Below, one piece after another: positions 44,134 to 55,246 of a DNA stretch of 64,000 bases. Source of the stretch: Streptomyces albus subsp. albus (GTDB lineage Bacteria > Actinomycetota > Actinomycetes > Streptomycetales > Streptomycetaceae); assembly GCF_000719865.1 (NCBI RefSeq), contig NZ_JOID01000027.1, forward strand, positions 15,151 through 79,150. Direction: 5' to 3'. Position 1 is the first letter of the stretch; the number at the start of each line of letters is the position of its first letter. A program made the position numbers and the translations under genes. The notes beneath the pieces were generated by a model. That model was not told the origin of the DNA. It did no database searches and saw only the letters and a list, made by a program, of their open reading frames with translations.

Positions 44134-44772
44134 TCAGTCCAGCGGCTCCCCGGTGATCTCCTCGGTGATCGCGAAGCCCTTGGCCGGCCCGTCGGGGATC
44201 TCCACCGCCGTGCCGTACGGCACGCGGATCTCGGCCGCGTAGACGGCCTCCTTCGGGGAGGGGGAGGTCAGCACCGTCACCGTGCCGTGCCCGTCGAAGT
44301 CGTCGATCAGCACGTAGACCGGAATCCCCGCCCGGGCGTACGCCCTCCGCTTCCGCACCCGGTCCCGCTCGGTGGCGTCCCGCCCGGGTGAGACGACCTC
44401 GGCGACGAGGGCGACAGACTCGGCAGAGACGCCCAGCCCGTCCTCGTCCAGCGCCTCCTCAAGATCCTCGGGTGCGACAAAGACATCCGGGATCAGCACT
44501 TTTCGGCCATGGAGAATGTTCATGTCCTGGTAAGCGGCACAGTCACCGCCTTCGAGGAACTTCTCCACACGGCGACGGAGCCGGTTGGAGACGATGCCAT
44601 GACGGCTGCGGCCAGTGGGAGACACCTCGATGAACCCCTCGACGATCTCGGCGTGGAAGCCCTCGGGGAGTTCCAGGGTCTTCCACGCCTGCCACAGAGC
44701 CCCGTCGAGATCGACTTCGGCCTCACTCGTCATCATGGGAGCCTCGGTCCTCTCGCACAGCACAGCGGTCAT
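44134..44772 (-). CDS. Uma2 family (DUF820) restriction-endonuclease-like protein
   Basis: 212 residues. LPEGFHAEIVEGFIEVSPTG is the N-terminal family block; KVLIPDVFVAPEDLEEA carries the active-site Asp, VALVAEVVSPGRD the Glu, and KRRAYARAGIPVYVLIDD the C-terminal core. The ATG at 44772 has AGGAGGAGG upstream, a much better ribosome site than the ATG pair at 44736/44733, so I choose it. It lies upstream of the second XRE/DUF397 pair on the same strand after 125 bp. It is the third Uma2 gene in 14 kb and not closely alike to the other two. Confidence 0.85.
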   Translation of the reverse strand: MTAVLCERTEAPMMTSEAEVDLDGALWQAWKTLELPEGFHAEIVEGFIEVSPTGRSRHGIVSNRLRRRVEKFLEGGDCAAYQDMNILHGRKVLIPDVFVAPEDLEEALDEDGLGVSAESVALVAEVVSPGRDATERDRVRKRRAYARAGIPVYVLIDDFDGHGTVTVLTSPSPKEAVYAAEIRVPYGTAVEIPDGPAKGFAITEEITGEPLD

Positions 44773-44897
44773 GGCGCAGCACCTCCTCCTCAAGTGTGGG
44801 CTGAGCGGCCTTGCGGCACAAGCAACACCGTCACGCTACGTAGACGATCCGGTGCACGACTCCCGAACGGGTCATCGCCACTCGTCCGGGTGAACCC

Positions 44898-45113
44898 TCA
44901 GCCGAGGCGACCGAACTCAGCCTCCTTGATGCCGCGTATCAGCGCCCGCAGCGACCCCGGTGTGGTCGTGACGACCACACCGGGGTCATCGCTCTCTCGC
45001 ATCCCTATCGCCTCTCCACTCTCAGCCAGTTCGAGGCAGTGGTTTCCATCTCCGCCTCCTGAAAATGAGGACTTCTGCCATCTGATCGACTCGTGCATCA
45101 CCATGTCGTTCAC
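44898..45113 (-). CDS. DUF397 small acidic protein, second copy
   Basis: 71 residues: IRWQKSSFSGGGDGNHCLEL, then IGMRESDDPGVVVTTTPGSL and IRGIKEAEFGRLG. The match to the copy at 3265-3489 is clear over the whole length. The ATG overlaps the regulator's stop by 4 nt (ATGA), so it is made with it. In WhiJ-type loci such proteins modulate the XRE partner. Confidence 0.9.
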   Translation of the reverse strand: MNDMVMHESIRWQKSSFSGGGDGNHCLELAESGEAIGMRESDDPGVVVTTTPGSLRALIRGIKEAEFGRLG

Positions 45114-45961
45114 ATCTCCTGCGCCACTTTGCGGATGAAGGACCGCGAGTCGGCAGGCCCCAGCGCGTGCTCACCGACCCTGCGGTAGAGCTCCCGATGC
45201 TGCTCCAACTCCGGCACCTCTGTCAGCAGGACGCCCCCGTGCACAGCGTCCAGATGCACCGTGTCCAACTGCTCCACCGGGCCGTCGGCATAGAGCATCG
45301 AGTAGTCGGCGTGGGTGAACCCGTCAACCTCGAAGGGGACGACTCGCAGCGAGACACTCTCCCGTTCCGAGGCCTCGATGAGCGCCCAGAGCTGGGCGCG
45401 GGCCGCACCCCTCCCGGCCACCCGGATACGCAGGGCGGCCTCGTGCAGCACCACCTCGAAAGGAACTGGTGGACAGCGGTCGAGCACCTGCTGCCGACGC
45501 TTCCGGAACTCGACCCGTGCGTCGATCTGTTCCTGCGGCGGCGCCGAGACCGCGTTCCCGAACAGCGCCCTCGCATGGTCCTCTGTCTGCAACAGGCCGG
45601 GGATTTGGGTGATCTCGACGGCTCGGAGACCCTCGGCGTGGTGCTCCAACTCCGCGAGGTCCAGAAAGCCTTGGGGCAGGACGGTCCGGAACTCCTCCCA
45701 CCAGCCGCCTGCACGTTCACCCGCCATCGCGGCCAGCGCGTCGACAAGAGCCGCATTGGTGCATCCGTAGTGCGATGCCAGGTCACGCGCTCGTTGCCCG
45801 CCAACGGCCACGCGCCCCGCCTCCAAGTGAGACAGCTTGGCCTGATCCAGGCCGACCGCGTGAGCCGCTTCCCGTCCGCTCAGCCCCGCTTGCTCGCGGA
45901 GCTTTCTCAATTCGGCGCCCAGCCGCTCCTGGCGAGCAGTCGGGTTCCTTCTCGGCGGCAT
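45110..45961 (-). CDS. XRE-family regulator with DUF5753 domain (WhiJ-like), second copy
   Basis: 283 residues. The helix-turn-helix is at about residues 13-70 (RLGAELRKLREQAGLSGREA ... LDQAKLSHLEAGRVAVGGQR); DUF5753 follows with ITQIPGLLQTEDHARALF and LDTVHLDAVHGGVLLTEVPE. A ribosome site GGGAAGAGG lies near the ATG. It is divergent from an RsbW-like ATPase gene, and the space between them holds a 22-bp palindrome that may be its operator. Together regulator, DUF397 protein and ATPase recall the WhiJ/AbaA-type modules that tune development and antibiotic production. Confidence 0.92.
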   Translation of the reverse strand: MPPRRNPTARQERLGAELRKLREQAGLSGREAAHAVGLDQAKLSHLEAGRVAVGGQRARDLASHYGCTNAALVDALAAMAGERAGGWWEEFRTVLPQGFLDLAELEHHAEGLRAVEITQIPGLLQTEDHARALFGNAVSAPPQEQIDARVEFRKRRQQVLDRCPPVPFEVVLHEAALRIRVAGRGAARAQLWALIEASERESVSLRVVPFEVDGFTHADYSMLYADGPVEQLDTVHLDAVHGGVLLTEVPELEQHRELYRRVGEHALGPADSRSFIRKVAQEM

Positions 45962-46039
45962 GAACCTCTTCCCTTTCGAACCGCCGCTCGGCGCGACGGC
46001 CGCGCGGCATCCCCGTTCGGGGGAACTTCCCAGAACCAG

Positions 46040-46069
46040 TTGCTAGGGAACAAATTTGGACCCTACGTT
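46040..46069 (+). promoter_or_regulatory. promoter with 22-bp palindrome between the XRE and ATPase genes
   Basis: TAGGG-AA-CAAATTTG-GA-CCCTA (46044-46065) is a perfect dyad outside two 2-bp positions. It lies within a plus-strand promoter, -35 TTGCTA (46040-46045), 18-bp spacer, -10 TACGTT (46064-46069). It is an AT-rich island in the divergent gap of 317 bp; nothing else is recognised in 45962-46278. Confidence 0.7.
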
Positions 46070-46278
46070 GAGTGTCGCGCCGCTCACGGAGCGGGACTCC
46101 GGCCAGCCGGAAGCGCACCACCGTGCCCTGCTCCGGGCTGGCCGAGGGCGGCGGGCGGTGGCAGGCCACCGCGGAGGCCCACGTCAGCACGCACGACCAC
46201 GTCGGCACGCACGCCGCACAGCGTTCGCGAACGCACGGCACACCACTCAACCGCATTCACCCACGCCCGGAGGCCACC

Positions 46279-46695
46279 ATGCCCACACCCGCCCCTTTCG
46301 AGTACCGCATGCAACTCCCGCACGACCCGCGCGCGGTGGGCGTCGCCAGGCGCTCGCTCCGGGCCGCTCTCACCGCGCACGAGGTGCCCGAGCTGGTCGA
46401 GCGGGCCGAACTGCTCGCGAGCGAGCTGCTGACCAACGCCATCGTCCACTCCGCCGGTGAGGCGCAGCTCCGGCTGCGCTGGGCGCGGGAATCCCTCTGG
46501 CTGTCCGTCTGGGACACCAACCCCAAGCCGCCGGACCCGCGCGTCCCCGATGACGACAGCGAGGGCGGCCGGGGGCTTCACCTGCTGCGGACGCTGGCCG
46601 ACCGCTGGTCGCACTACCCGGTACGGCCGGACGTCTGCGGCGGAGCCGAGTCCAAGGTCGTCTGGTGCAGGATCAGCCGGTCCGCTCCCGGCTGA
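46279..46695 (+). CDS. RsbW/SpoIIAB-type ATP-binding protein (anti-sigma factor kinase-like)
   Basis: 138 residues of HATPase_c fold. The N-box helix is ELVERAELLASELLTNAIVHS, the G1 region SLWLSVWDTNPKPP and the G2 region GGRGLHLLRTLADRW. Many such small ATPases in Streptomyces lie next to XRE/DUF397 genes and may phosphorylate or bind partners, as anti-sigma factors do. The usual DNG is DTN here. The ATG at 46279 has GGAGG 6 nt upstream; the open frame upstream crosses the promoter and is not coding. A terminator hairpin follows. Confidence 0.9.
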   Translation: MPTPAPFEYRMQLPHDPRAVGVARRSLRAALTAHEVPELVERAELLASELLTNAIVHSAGEAQLRLRWARESLWLSVWDTNPKPPDPRVPDDDSEGGRGLHLLRTLADRWSHYPVRPDVCGGAESKVVWCRISRSAPG

Positions 46696-46714
46696 GCGGG
46701 CCGGCGGCCGGTGT

Positions 46715-46757
46715 CAGACCCCCGTGCTGGACTGTCCGCAGGAGATACGGGGGTCTG
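46715..46757 (+). terminator. terminator of the ATPase gene
   Basis: Perfect 11-bp stem CAGACCCCCGT / ACGGGGGTCTG with a 21-nt loop, 20 bp after the stop codon. Confidence 0.75.
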
Positions 46758-46860
46758 CCAACTCCCCTCCCCGGCAGGGTTTCCGCGGCACCGATGAGTT
46801 TTCGGCCGCCCGCCGGTCAACCCCTGCACAGACCACGGAGAGAGCGGAACGGGAGAAGTC

Positions 46861-47361
46861 ATGAGCGAGACTCGGGCACAGCAGGACGGCACGATTCAGG
46901 GCGGCGGGGTCCAGGGCGGCACGGCGGGCACGGTGGCCGGGCCGGGGGCGGCGGCGGGCGGGGCGCGGAAGGGGCGCGCCATGGCGATCACGGTGCTGGT
47001 GCTCCGGATCGTCTTCGGTCTCTTCTTCGCCATCGCCAGCGCGCTGCCGAAACTCATCGCGCACTCCTCGGCCACCGAGAGCTTCGACAAGATCGGGCTC
47101 GGTGACTGGTTCATGTATCTCACCGGCGTCCTGGAACTGGCGGGCGGCATCGCGCTGTTGATCCCGCTGCTCTCGGGGCTGGCCGCGTTCTCGCTGGTCG
47201 CCCTGCTGATCTGCGCGTTCGGCATCACCATGACCGTCTTCGACGGGGAGAACGCCGCCTCGCCGCTGCTCTTCGCGATACCGATCGCCGTCATCGCCTG
47301 GTACCAGCGGCACACCGTGCCCGAGCTGTTCGCCCGGCTGCGGAGCGCCCTCGGCCGGTGA
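46861..47361 (+). CDS. DoxX-like membrane protein
   Basis: 166 residues. A Gly/Ala-rich leader of about 38 residues precedes four transmembrane helices (ITVLVLRIVFGLFFAIAS; MYLTGVLELAGGIALLIPLL; AFSLVALLICAFGITMTVF; LLFAIPIAVIAWY), the DoxX layout. DoxX relatives are quinol-linked or redox-stress membrane proteins; the function here is unknown. GGGAGAAG lies before the ATG. It converges on YkvA. No partner gene is seen. Confidence 0.85.
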   Translation: MSETRAQQDGTIQGGGVQGGTAGTVAGPGAAAGGARKGRAMAITVLVLRIVFGLFFAIASALPKLIAHSSATESFDKIGLGDWFMYLTGVLELAGGIALLIPLLSGLAAFSLVALLICAFGITMTVFDGENAASPLLFAIPIAVIAWYQRHTVPELFARLRSALGR

Positions 47362-47413
47362 GAACCGGGCCGGGGCGGCGGGGCCGGACCGGCGGCGGCG
47401 AGGCCGGAGCGGA

Positions 47414-47761
47414 TCAGAGCCGTTTCGCGGGGCGGGCCGTCGGGGTGTGGTCACCGTCCCGGGGTGCCGGTGTCCGGGCGTCCGTGCCGCGCTTCGAGGC
47501 GGCCTTGCCCAGGTGGTGGAGGGCACCCAGCAGCAGGCCGATGTCGTCCAGATAGATGGGGTCGGGCAGCAGGTCCACGGGGAAGACGGTGTAGACGATG
47601 GCGCCCCAGAACAGGAGCTTGTCGCCCGCCGGGGTGTCCTCGCTGCGCAGCATCCGGTACGTGCGCACCAGCTTCACCGCGAGAACGACGGCGACGGCCA
47701 GCATCACCACGGCAAGCAGCAGGAGCACCCAGAGCACCGGTCCGCCGAGCTGGTCGATCAC
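47414..47761 (-). CDS. YkvA (DUF1232) membrane protein
   Basis: 115 residues. One strong hydrophobic helix (LWVLLLLAVVMLAVAVVLAV) leads to the DUF1232 core: KLLFWGAIVYTVFPVDLLPDPIYLDDIGLL, written here in parts as VYTVFPVDLLPDPI and LDDIGLLLGAL. The C-terminal 35 residues are hydrophilic. Function unknown; some relatives affect ion or envelope homeostasis. The start is GTG at 47761 after GGTGGAAG. It converges on the DoxX gene. Confidence 0.85.
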   Translation of the reverse strand: MIDQLGGPVLWVLLLLAVVMLAVAVVLAVKLVRTYRMLRSEDTPAGDKLLFWGAIVYTVFPVDLLPDPIYLDDIGLLLGALHHLGKAASKRGTDARTPAPRDGDHTPTARPAKRL

Positions 47762-48171
47762 AGGCTTCCACCCTCGTAACGGCCCGGAGCATGCCCGGGG
47801 TTGGGACTCGTACCGTCTTGTCCGGATCCTAACCGGGAGTCCGGTCGTGGCGGTGGTTGTGCTGCTTCTTCCCGGGCGGGTGGCCACCACGCGCCTACGC
47901 CGTCCGGCGGATCCCGCCCGGAACGCCTCGGGTCCGGAAGGTCTGAGGTCCGGAACGGCTCAGGCGGCTGGGAAAGCCCGAGGCCCGCGAACGCCTCGGG
48001 CCCGGGAGCGGGATGCTCTCCGGGCCCGGGACGGTGCGCGGGAAGGAACGGGCACGCGGGAAGGACAGGGCCGGCTGCGCGGACGGGGCCGGACGCGGCG
48101 GGACCTGCCGCAGGGTAATAACCCGGTACGCCGGGCGGGGCGGTTCACCGTCACCTCGGCGGGCCCGGGTC
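47762..48171. other. intergenic interval with paired hairpins after hspR
   Basis: 410 bp between hspR and ykvA, both on the minus strand. It holds the terminator at 47976-48001 and a second GC-rich stem at 48001-48024, plus the ykvA promoter region near 47800-47830. No ORF with good codon use. Confidence 0.5.
47976..48001 (-). terminator. probable terminator of the dnaK operon
   Basis: Perfect 9-bp stem GCCCGAGGC / GCCTCGGGC with an 8-nt loop, followed on the minus strand by TTTC. It is 171 bp past the hspR stop codon. Confidence 0.6.
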
Positions 48172-48726
48172 CTACTCGCCCCGCCGCTTCGGGCGCCAGA
48201 CGACCAGCGCGCTGCTCTGCTGGACGTCCGAGTACGGCACCAGGTCCCGGCGGTACGAGGCGTGCACCGCGGCCTCGCGCTGGCGCATGGCCACGGCCGC
48301 GCCCTCGACCGCCTGCTGGAGCTCGGCCACCCGCGACTGGAGCGCCGTGACCTGGTTCTCCAGTTCGATGATGCGCTTGATCCCGGCGAGGTTGATGCCC
48401 TCGTCCTGGCTCAACTGCTGCACTTGGCGGAGCAGTTCGATGTCCCGGGCGGAGTAGCGCCGCCCGCGGCCCGCCGTGCGGTCCGGGGAGACCAGGCCCA
48501 GCCGGTCGTACTGCCGCAGGGTCTGCGGGTGCAGCCCCGAGAGCTGGGCGGCGACCGAGATGACGTACACCGGTGACTCGTCCGTCAGCTGGTACGGGTT
48601 CCGGCTGCCGCGGCCGGTGCCCTCACCGGTGACGCCGCCGGCGCCCCCGGGACCAGTGGGACCACCGGAGCCACCCGGGCCGCCTCCGCCCGCGTTGCCG
48701 CCCGCGCGTCCGCCTCGGATGTCCAT
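48172..48726 (-). CDS. hspR: heat-shock repressor HspR (MerR family)
   Basis: 184 residues. A Gly-rich leader of about 40 residues is longer than usual. The MerR-type winged helix begins PVYVISVAAQLSGLHPQTLR, followed by the wing GLVSPDRTAGRGRRYSARDI, then a dimerisation coiled coil (IKRIIELENQVTALQSRVAEL). HspR with DnaK as co-repressor binds HAIR sites and represses the dnaK operon and clpB; heat releases it. The gene is the last of dnaK-grpE-dnaJ-hspR, with the ATG 1 nt after the dnaJ stop, a feedback loop known in Streptomyces. Confidence 0.96.
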   Translation of the reverse strand: MDIRGGRAGGNAGGGGPGGSGGPTGPGGAGGVTGEGTGRGSRNPYQLTDESPVYVISVAAQLSGLHPQTLRQYDRLGLVSPDRTAGRGRRYSARDIELLRQVQQLSQDEGINLAGIKRIIELENQVTALQSRVAELQQAVEGAAVAMRQREAAVHASYRRDLVPYSDVQQSSALVVWRPKRRGE

Positions 48727-48727
48727 C

Positions 48728-49921
48728 TCATGCTCCCTTCGCGGCCTGGAACAGCTCCGCCCGCGGGTCCTCACCCGCGGTGGCCTCGCGATACGCCTCC
48801 AGCGCTTCCCGCGCCTTGTCGCTCAGTTCCCCGGGAACGGACACCTCGATGGTGACCAGCAGGTCGCCGCGGGTGCCGTCCTTGCGCGTGGCGCCCCTGC
48901 CCCGGGCGCGCATGGTGCGCCCGTTCGGCGTGCCGGCGGGCAGCTTCAGCGTGACCGCCGGACCGCCGAGGGTGGGCACCTTGATCTCGCCGCCGAGCGC
49001 CGCCTCCGTGAAGGACACCGGCACCGTCACGGTCAGGTTGTCGCCCTTGCGTCCGAAGACGGGGTGCTTGTCGACGTTCACCACCACATACAGATCGCCG
49101 TTGGGACCGCCGCGCTCGCCCGGTGCGCCCTTGCCGCGCAGCCGGATCCGCTGGCCGTCGCTGACGCCCGCCGGGATCCGGACCTGCATGGTGCGCGAGC
49201 TCGTCGCCCGGCCGCTGCCCTTGCAGACGTCGCAGGGGGTCTCGGCGATCAGGCCGCGGCCCTTGCAGTCGGCGCAGGGGTCGGTGAGCGAGAAGCCGCC
49301 ACCACCGCCGCGGGAGACCTGCCCGGTGCCGACGCAGGTGGGGCAGACCCGCGGCGTACCGTTTTTGTCGCCCGTGCCGGAGCACGCCTTGCACGCGGCC
49401 GAACTCGACATCCGCAGCGGGACGGTGGCCCCGTCGACGGCCTCGGTGAAGCTGAGCGTCACCTCGGACTCGATGTCCTGGCCGCGCCGCGGCTGGGTGC
49501 GGGTGCCGGGGCCGGCGCCGCCGCCCCGGTTGAAGATCCCGCCGAACACGTCCCCGAGGCCGCCGCCGAAGCCGCCGGCTCCCGGAGCACCTCCGCCCTG
49601 GGCGCCCCCGAAGAGGTCGCCCAGGTCGAAGTTGAAGCCGGCGGGGCCGCCGCGGCCCCCGGCACCGGCGCGGAAACCGCCGTTGCCGAAGAGCGTGCGC
49701 GCCTCGTCGTACTCCTTGCGGCGCTTGGGGTCGGCCAGGACGTCGTTGGCCTCGGAGATCTCCTTGAAGCGCTCCTCGGCCTTGACGTCGCCCTTGTTGG
49801 CGTCCGGGTGGTACTCGCGGGCGAGCTTCCGGTACGCCTTCTTGATCTCGGCCTCGGTCGCGTCCTTCGGGACGCCGAGAACCTTGTAGTAGTCCTTCTC
49901 GATGAAGTCCTTCGTGCTCAT
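48728..49921 (-). CDS. dnaJ: chaperone DnaJ
   Basis: 397 residues. J domain with HPD in REYHPDANKG (about residues 37-41), a Gly/Phe region, the zinc domain with four CxxCxGxG repeats (CKACSGTG, CPTCVGTG, CADCKGRG, CDVCKGSG), and the C-terminal client-binding domains. It stimulates DnaK ATPase and delivers clients. GGAGGAGG precedes the ATG. It is third in dnaK-grpE-dnaJ-hspR, 33 bp after grpE. It is the main zinc-type DnaJ of the heat-shock operon. Confidence 0.98.
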   Translation of the reverse strand: MSTKDFIEKDYYKVLGVPKDATEAEIKKAYRKLAREYHPDANKGDVKAEERFKEISEANDVLADPKRRKEYDEARTLFGNGGFRAGAGGRGGPAGFNFDLGDLFGGAQGGGAPGAGGFGGGLGDVFGGIFNRGGGAGPGTRTQPRRGQDIESEVTLSFTEAVDGATVPLRMSSSAACKACSGTGDKNGTPRVCPTCVGTGQVSRGGGGGFSLTDPCADCKGRGLIAETPCDVCKGSGRATSSRTMQVRIPAGVSDGQRIRLRGKGAPGERGGPNGDLYVVVNVDKHPVFGRKGDNLTVTVPVSFTEAALGGEIKVPTLGGPAVTLKLPAGTPNGRTMRARGRGATRKDGTRGDLLVTIEVSVPGELSDKAREALEAYREATAGEDPRAELFQAAKGA

Positions 49922-49954
49922 CCCCGGCGTCCCTCCTCCCGGTCCGTCATGACG

Positions 49955-52595
<2,641 letters not shown>

Positions 52596-52922
52596 TCTTG
52601 TGCGGGGGTCTCTGTCACGTGCCGTGGAGCCTCCGCACACCCGCGCCCGGACCGACCCGTCAGCACACAGCCGCCGGGGGCGGCACCCGCGACACACTCG
52701 CGGCGTACGGGGGTGCGGGCGGGGCCGGCGCCGGGCGCGCGCCATGACAGCCGCGCCACCCGGAGGCCATACTTCCGCATACCTCGGGAGCCCTCCGGGA
52801 TGCACGGGAAGGCGCGAGGAGGCGCGGAAAGCCGCCGCAGAGGCCTGCGAGCGATGCAGATCACCGGCCCGGCGCCTTCAAGCGGTCCTGGATCCTGGGT
52901 AATCTCAGGAATACTGATTAAG

Positions 52923-52936
52923 TTACCGCTTAGTAA
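52923..52936 (+). promoter_or_regulatory. possible TetR/FadR-type operator before the Fe-S oxidoreductase gene
   Basis: TTACC-GCTT-AGTAA is an inverted repeat of the TTACY-N4-RGTAA form used by several TetR-family regulators of fatty-acid breakdown. It lies 31 bp before the ATG at 52967 in an unusually AT-rich patch (52910-52945). Confidence 0.4.
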
Positions 52937-52966
52937 TTACCGCTCTCGCAGGTTCGAGGAGCCCCT

Positions 52967-55246
52967 ATGCAACTCGCCGCGATCATCGTGTCGCTGGTCC
53001 TCACGGCGGTCGGCGTTGCGCTCATCGCCCGTGCCGTCGCGCAGCTCTACCGCTTTGTCAAGATCGGCCAGCAGGTCCCCGCGGGCTCCCGCACCGACGA
53101 CCCGAAGCAGCGCACCCTCACCCTGGTCAAGGAGTTCCTCGGCCACACGCGGATGAACCGCTGGGGCATCGTGGGCGTGGCGCACTGGTTCGTCGCCATC
53201 GGCTTCCTGACGCTGCCGCCCACCCTGGCGCAGGCCTACGGCCAGCTCTTCCAGGCTGACTTCATGCTCCCCGTGGTCGGCGGCTGGCTGCCGCTCGAGA
53301 TGTACATCGAGTTCATCGGCCTCGCCACCGTCCTCGGCATCGTCACGCTGATGGCCATCCGGCTGCTGAACCTGCCGACCCGGGCCGGCCGCAAGTCGCG
53401 CTTCACCGGCTCCAAGGCCTGGCAGGCGTACTTCGTCGAGTACGTCATCCTCACCATCGGCCTGGCGATCCTGGTCCTCCGCGGCCTGGAGGGCGCCCTG
53501 CACCACGTCGACGGCTACGAGGCCGCGTACTTCGCCTCGTACCCGCTGGTGCTCGCCTTCGGCGGGCTGTCCGCGGCCTCGCTCCAGACTTCGATCTACC
53601 TCTTCGCGATGATCAAGATCAGCGTCTCGATGATCTGGATGATCACCGTCGCGCTGAACACCAACATGGGTGTCGCCTGGCACCGCTTCCTCGCCTTCCC
53701 CAACATCTGGTTCAAGCGCGAGTCCAGCGGTGACGTCGCCCTCGGCGCGCTGCCCGTGATGGTGTCCGGCGGCAAGCCGATCGACTTCGAGGACCCGGGC
53801 GAGGACGACCAGTTCGGCGTCTCCCAGGTCGAGCACTTCTCCTGGAAGGGCATCCTCGACTTCGCCACCTGCACCGAGTGCGGCCGCTGCCAGTCGCAGT
53901 GCCCCGCCTGGAACACCGGCAAGCCGCTCTCCCCGAAGCTGCTGATCATGTCGCTCCGCGACCACGCCCACGCCAAGGCCCCGTACCTGCTCGCGGGCGG
54001 CGGCAAGGACGAGGAGGGCAACGAGAAGGCCACCGCGGAGCAGCTCAAGGACGTCCCGGCGTCCGCGCTCGCCGAGGCCGAGCGGCCGCTGATCGGCACC
54101 CTGGAGGAGAACGGCGTCATCGACCCGGACGTCCTCTGGTCCTGCACCACCTGCGGCGCCTGCGTCGAGCAGTGCCCGGTGGACATCGAGCACATCGACC
54201 ACATCGTCGACATGCGCCGCTACCAGGTGATGATCGAGTCGTCCTTCCCGAGCGAGGCCGGGACGATGCTCAAGAACCTGGAGAAGAAGGGCAACCCCTG
54301 GGGCCTGGCCAAGAAGCAGCGGCTGGAGTGGACCAAGGAGGTCGAGGCCGAGACCGGCTTCGCCGTCCCGGTCGTCGGCCGCGACATCGAGGACCTGAGC
54401 GAGGTCGAGTACCTCTACTGGGTCGGCTGCGCCGGCGCCCTGGAGGACCGGGCCAAGAAGACCACCAAGGCCTTCGCGGAGCTGCTGCACACGGCGGGCG
54501 TCAAGTTCGCGATCATGGGCGGTGACGAGAAGTGCACCGGTGACTCGGCCCGCCGCCTCGGCAACGAGTTCCTGTTCCAGCAGCTCGGCCAGGAGAACGT
54601 GGCCATGCTGAACATGGCCTTCGGCGAGGACGACGAGGACGAGTCGACGAAGCTCGACAAGTCCAAGAAGAAGATCGTCGCCACCTGCCCGCACTGCTTC
54701 AACACCATCGCCAACGAGTACCCGCAGCTCGGCGGCGAGTACGAGGTCATCCACCACACCCAGCTGCTGCAGCACCTGGTGGACGAGGGCAAGCTCGTGC
54801 CGGTGCACCCGGTCGAGGGCCTGATCACGTACCACGACCCCTGCTACCTGGGCCGGCACAACAAGGTCTACACACCGCCGCGCGAGATCATCGCCAACGT
54901 GCCCGGCCTGCGGAACGAGGAGATGCACCGGCACAAGGAGCGCGGCTTCTGCTGCGGCGCCGGCGGTGCCCGGATGTGGATGGAGGAGCGGATCGGCAAG
55001 CGCGTCAACAACGAGCGCGTCGACGAGGCCCTCTCCCTCAACCCGGACATCGTGTCCACCGCCTGCCCGTTCTGCCTCGTCATGCTGACCGACTCGGTCA
55101 ACGGCAAGAAGAACGACGGCAAGGCGAAGGAGGAGCTGAAGGTCGTGGACGTGGCGCAGCTGCTCCTGGAGTCGGTGAAGGCCCCCGCCGAGCCGGACGG
55201 CTCCGCCGAGACGACGGACGCGCCGGAGCCCGCGCCGGTCGACTGA
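52967..55246 (+). CDS. membrane Fe-S oxidoreductase, EtfD-like
   Basis: 759 residues. Residues 1-250 hold about five hydrophobic helices with His residues that may bind haem. Residues about 302-313 (CTECGRCQSQCP) and 393-404 (CTTCGACVEQCP) are two 4Fe-4S ligand sets. The C-terminal half has CCG-type cysteine clusters (CPHCFN, DPCYLGRHN, FCCGAGGARMWMEE, CPFCLVML). This matches mycobacterial EtfD (Rv0338c), which passes electrons from ETF to the respiratory chain in fatty-acid oxidation and also lies near dnaK. No etfBA genes are in the window. CGAGGAG precedes the ATG. Confidence 0.88.
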   Translation: MQLAAIIVSLVLTAVGVALIARAVAQLYRFVKIGQQVPAGSRTDDPKQRTLTLVKEFLGHTRMNRWGIVGVAHWFVAIGFLTLPPTLAQAYGQLFQADFMLPVVGGWLPLEMYIEFIGLATVLGIVTLMAIRLLNLPTRAGRKSRFTGSKAWQAYFVEYVILTIGLAILVLRGLEGALHHVDGYEAAYFASYPLVLAFGGLSAASLQTSIYLFAMIKISVSMIWMITVALNTNMGVAWHRFLAFPNIWFKRESSGDVALGALPVMVSGGKPIDFEDPGEDDQFGVSQVEHFSWKGILDFATCTECGRCQSQCPAWNTGKPLSPKLLIMSLRDHAHAKAPYLLAGGGKDEEGNEKATAEQLKDVPASALAEAERPLIGTLEENGVIDPDVLWSCTTCGACVEQCPVDIEHIDHIVDMRRYQVMIESSFPSEAGTMLKNLEKKGNPWGLAKKQRLEWTKEVEAETGFAVPVVGRDIEDLSEVEYLYWVGCAGALEDRAKKTTKAFAELLHTAGVKFAIMGGDEKCTGDSARRLGNEFLFQQLGQENVAMLNMAFGEDDEDESTKLDKSKKKIVATCPHCFNTIANEYPQLGGEYEVIHHTQLLQHLVDEGKLVPVHPVEGLITYHDPCYLGRHNKVYTPPREIIANVPGLRNEEMHRHKERGFCCGAGGARMWMEERIGKRVNNERVDEALSLNPDIVSTACPFCLVMLTDSVNGKKNDGKAKEELKVVDVAQLLLESVKAPAEPDGSAETTDAPEPAPVD

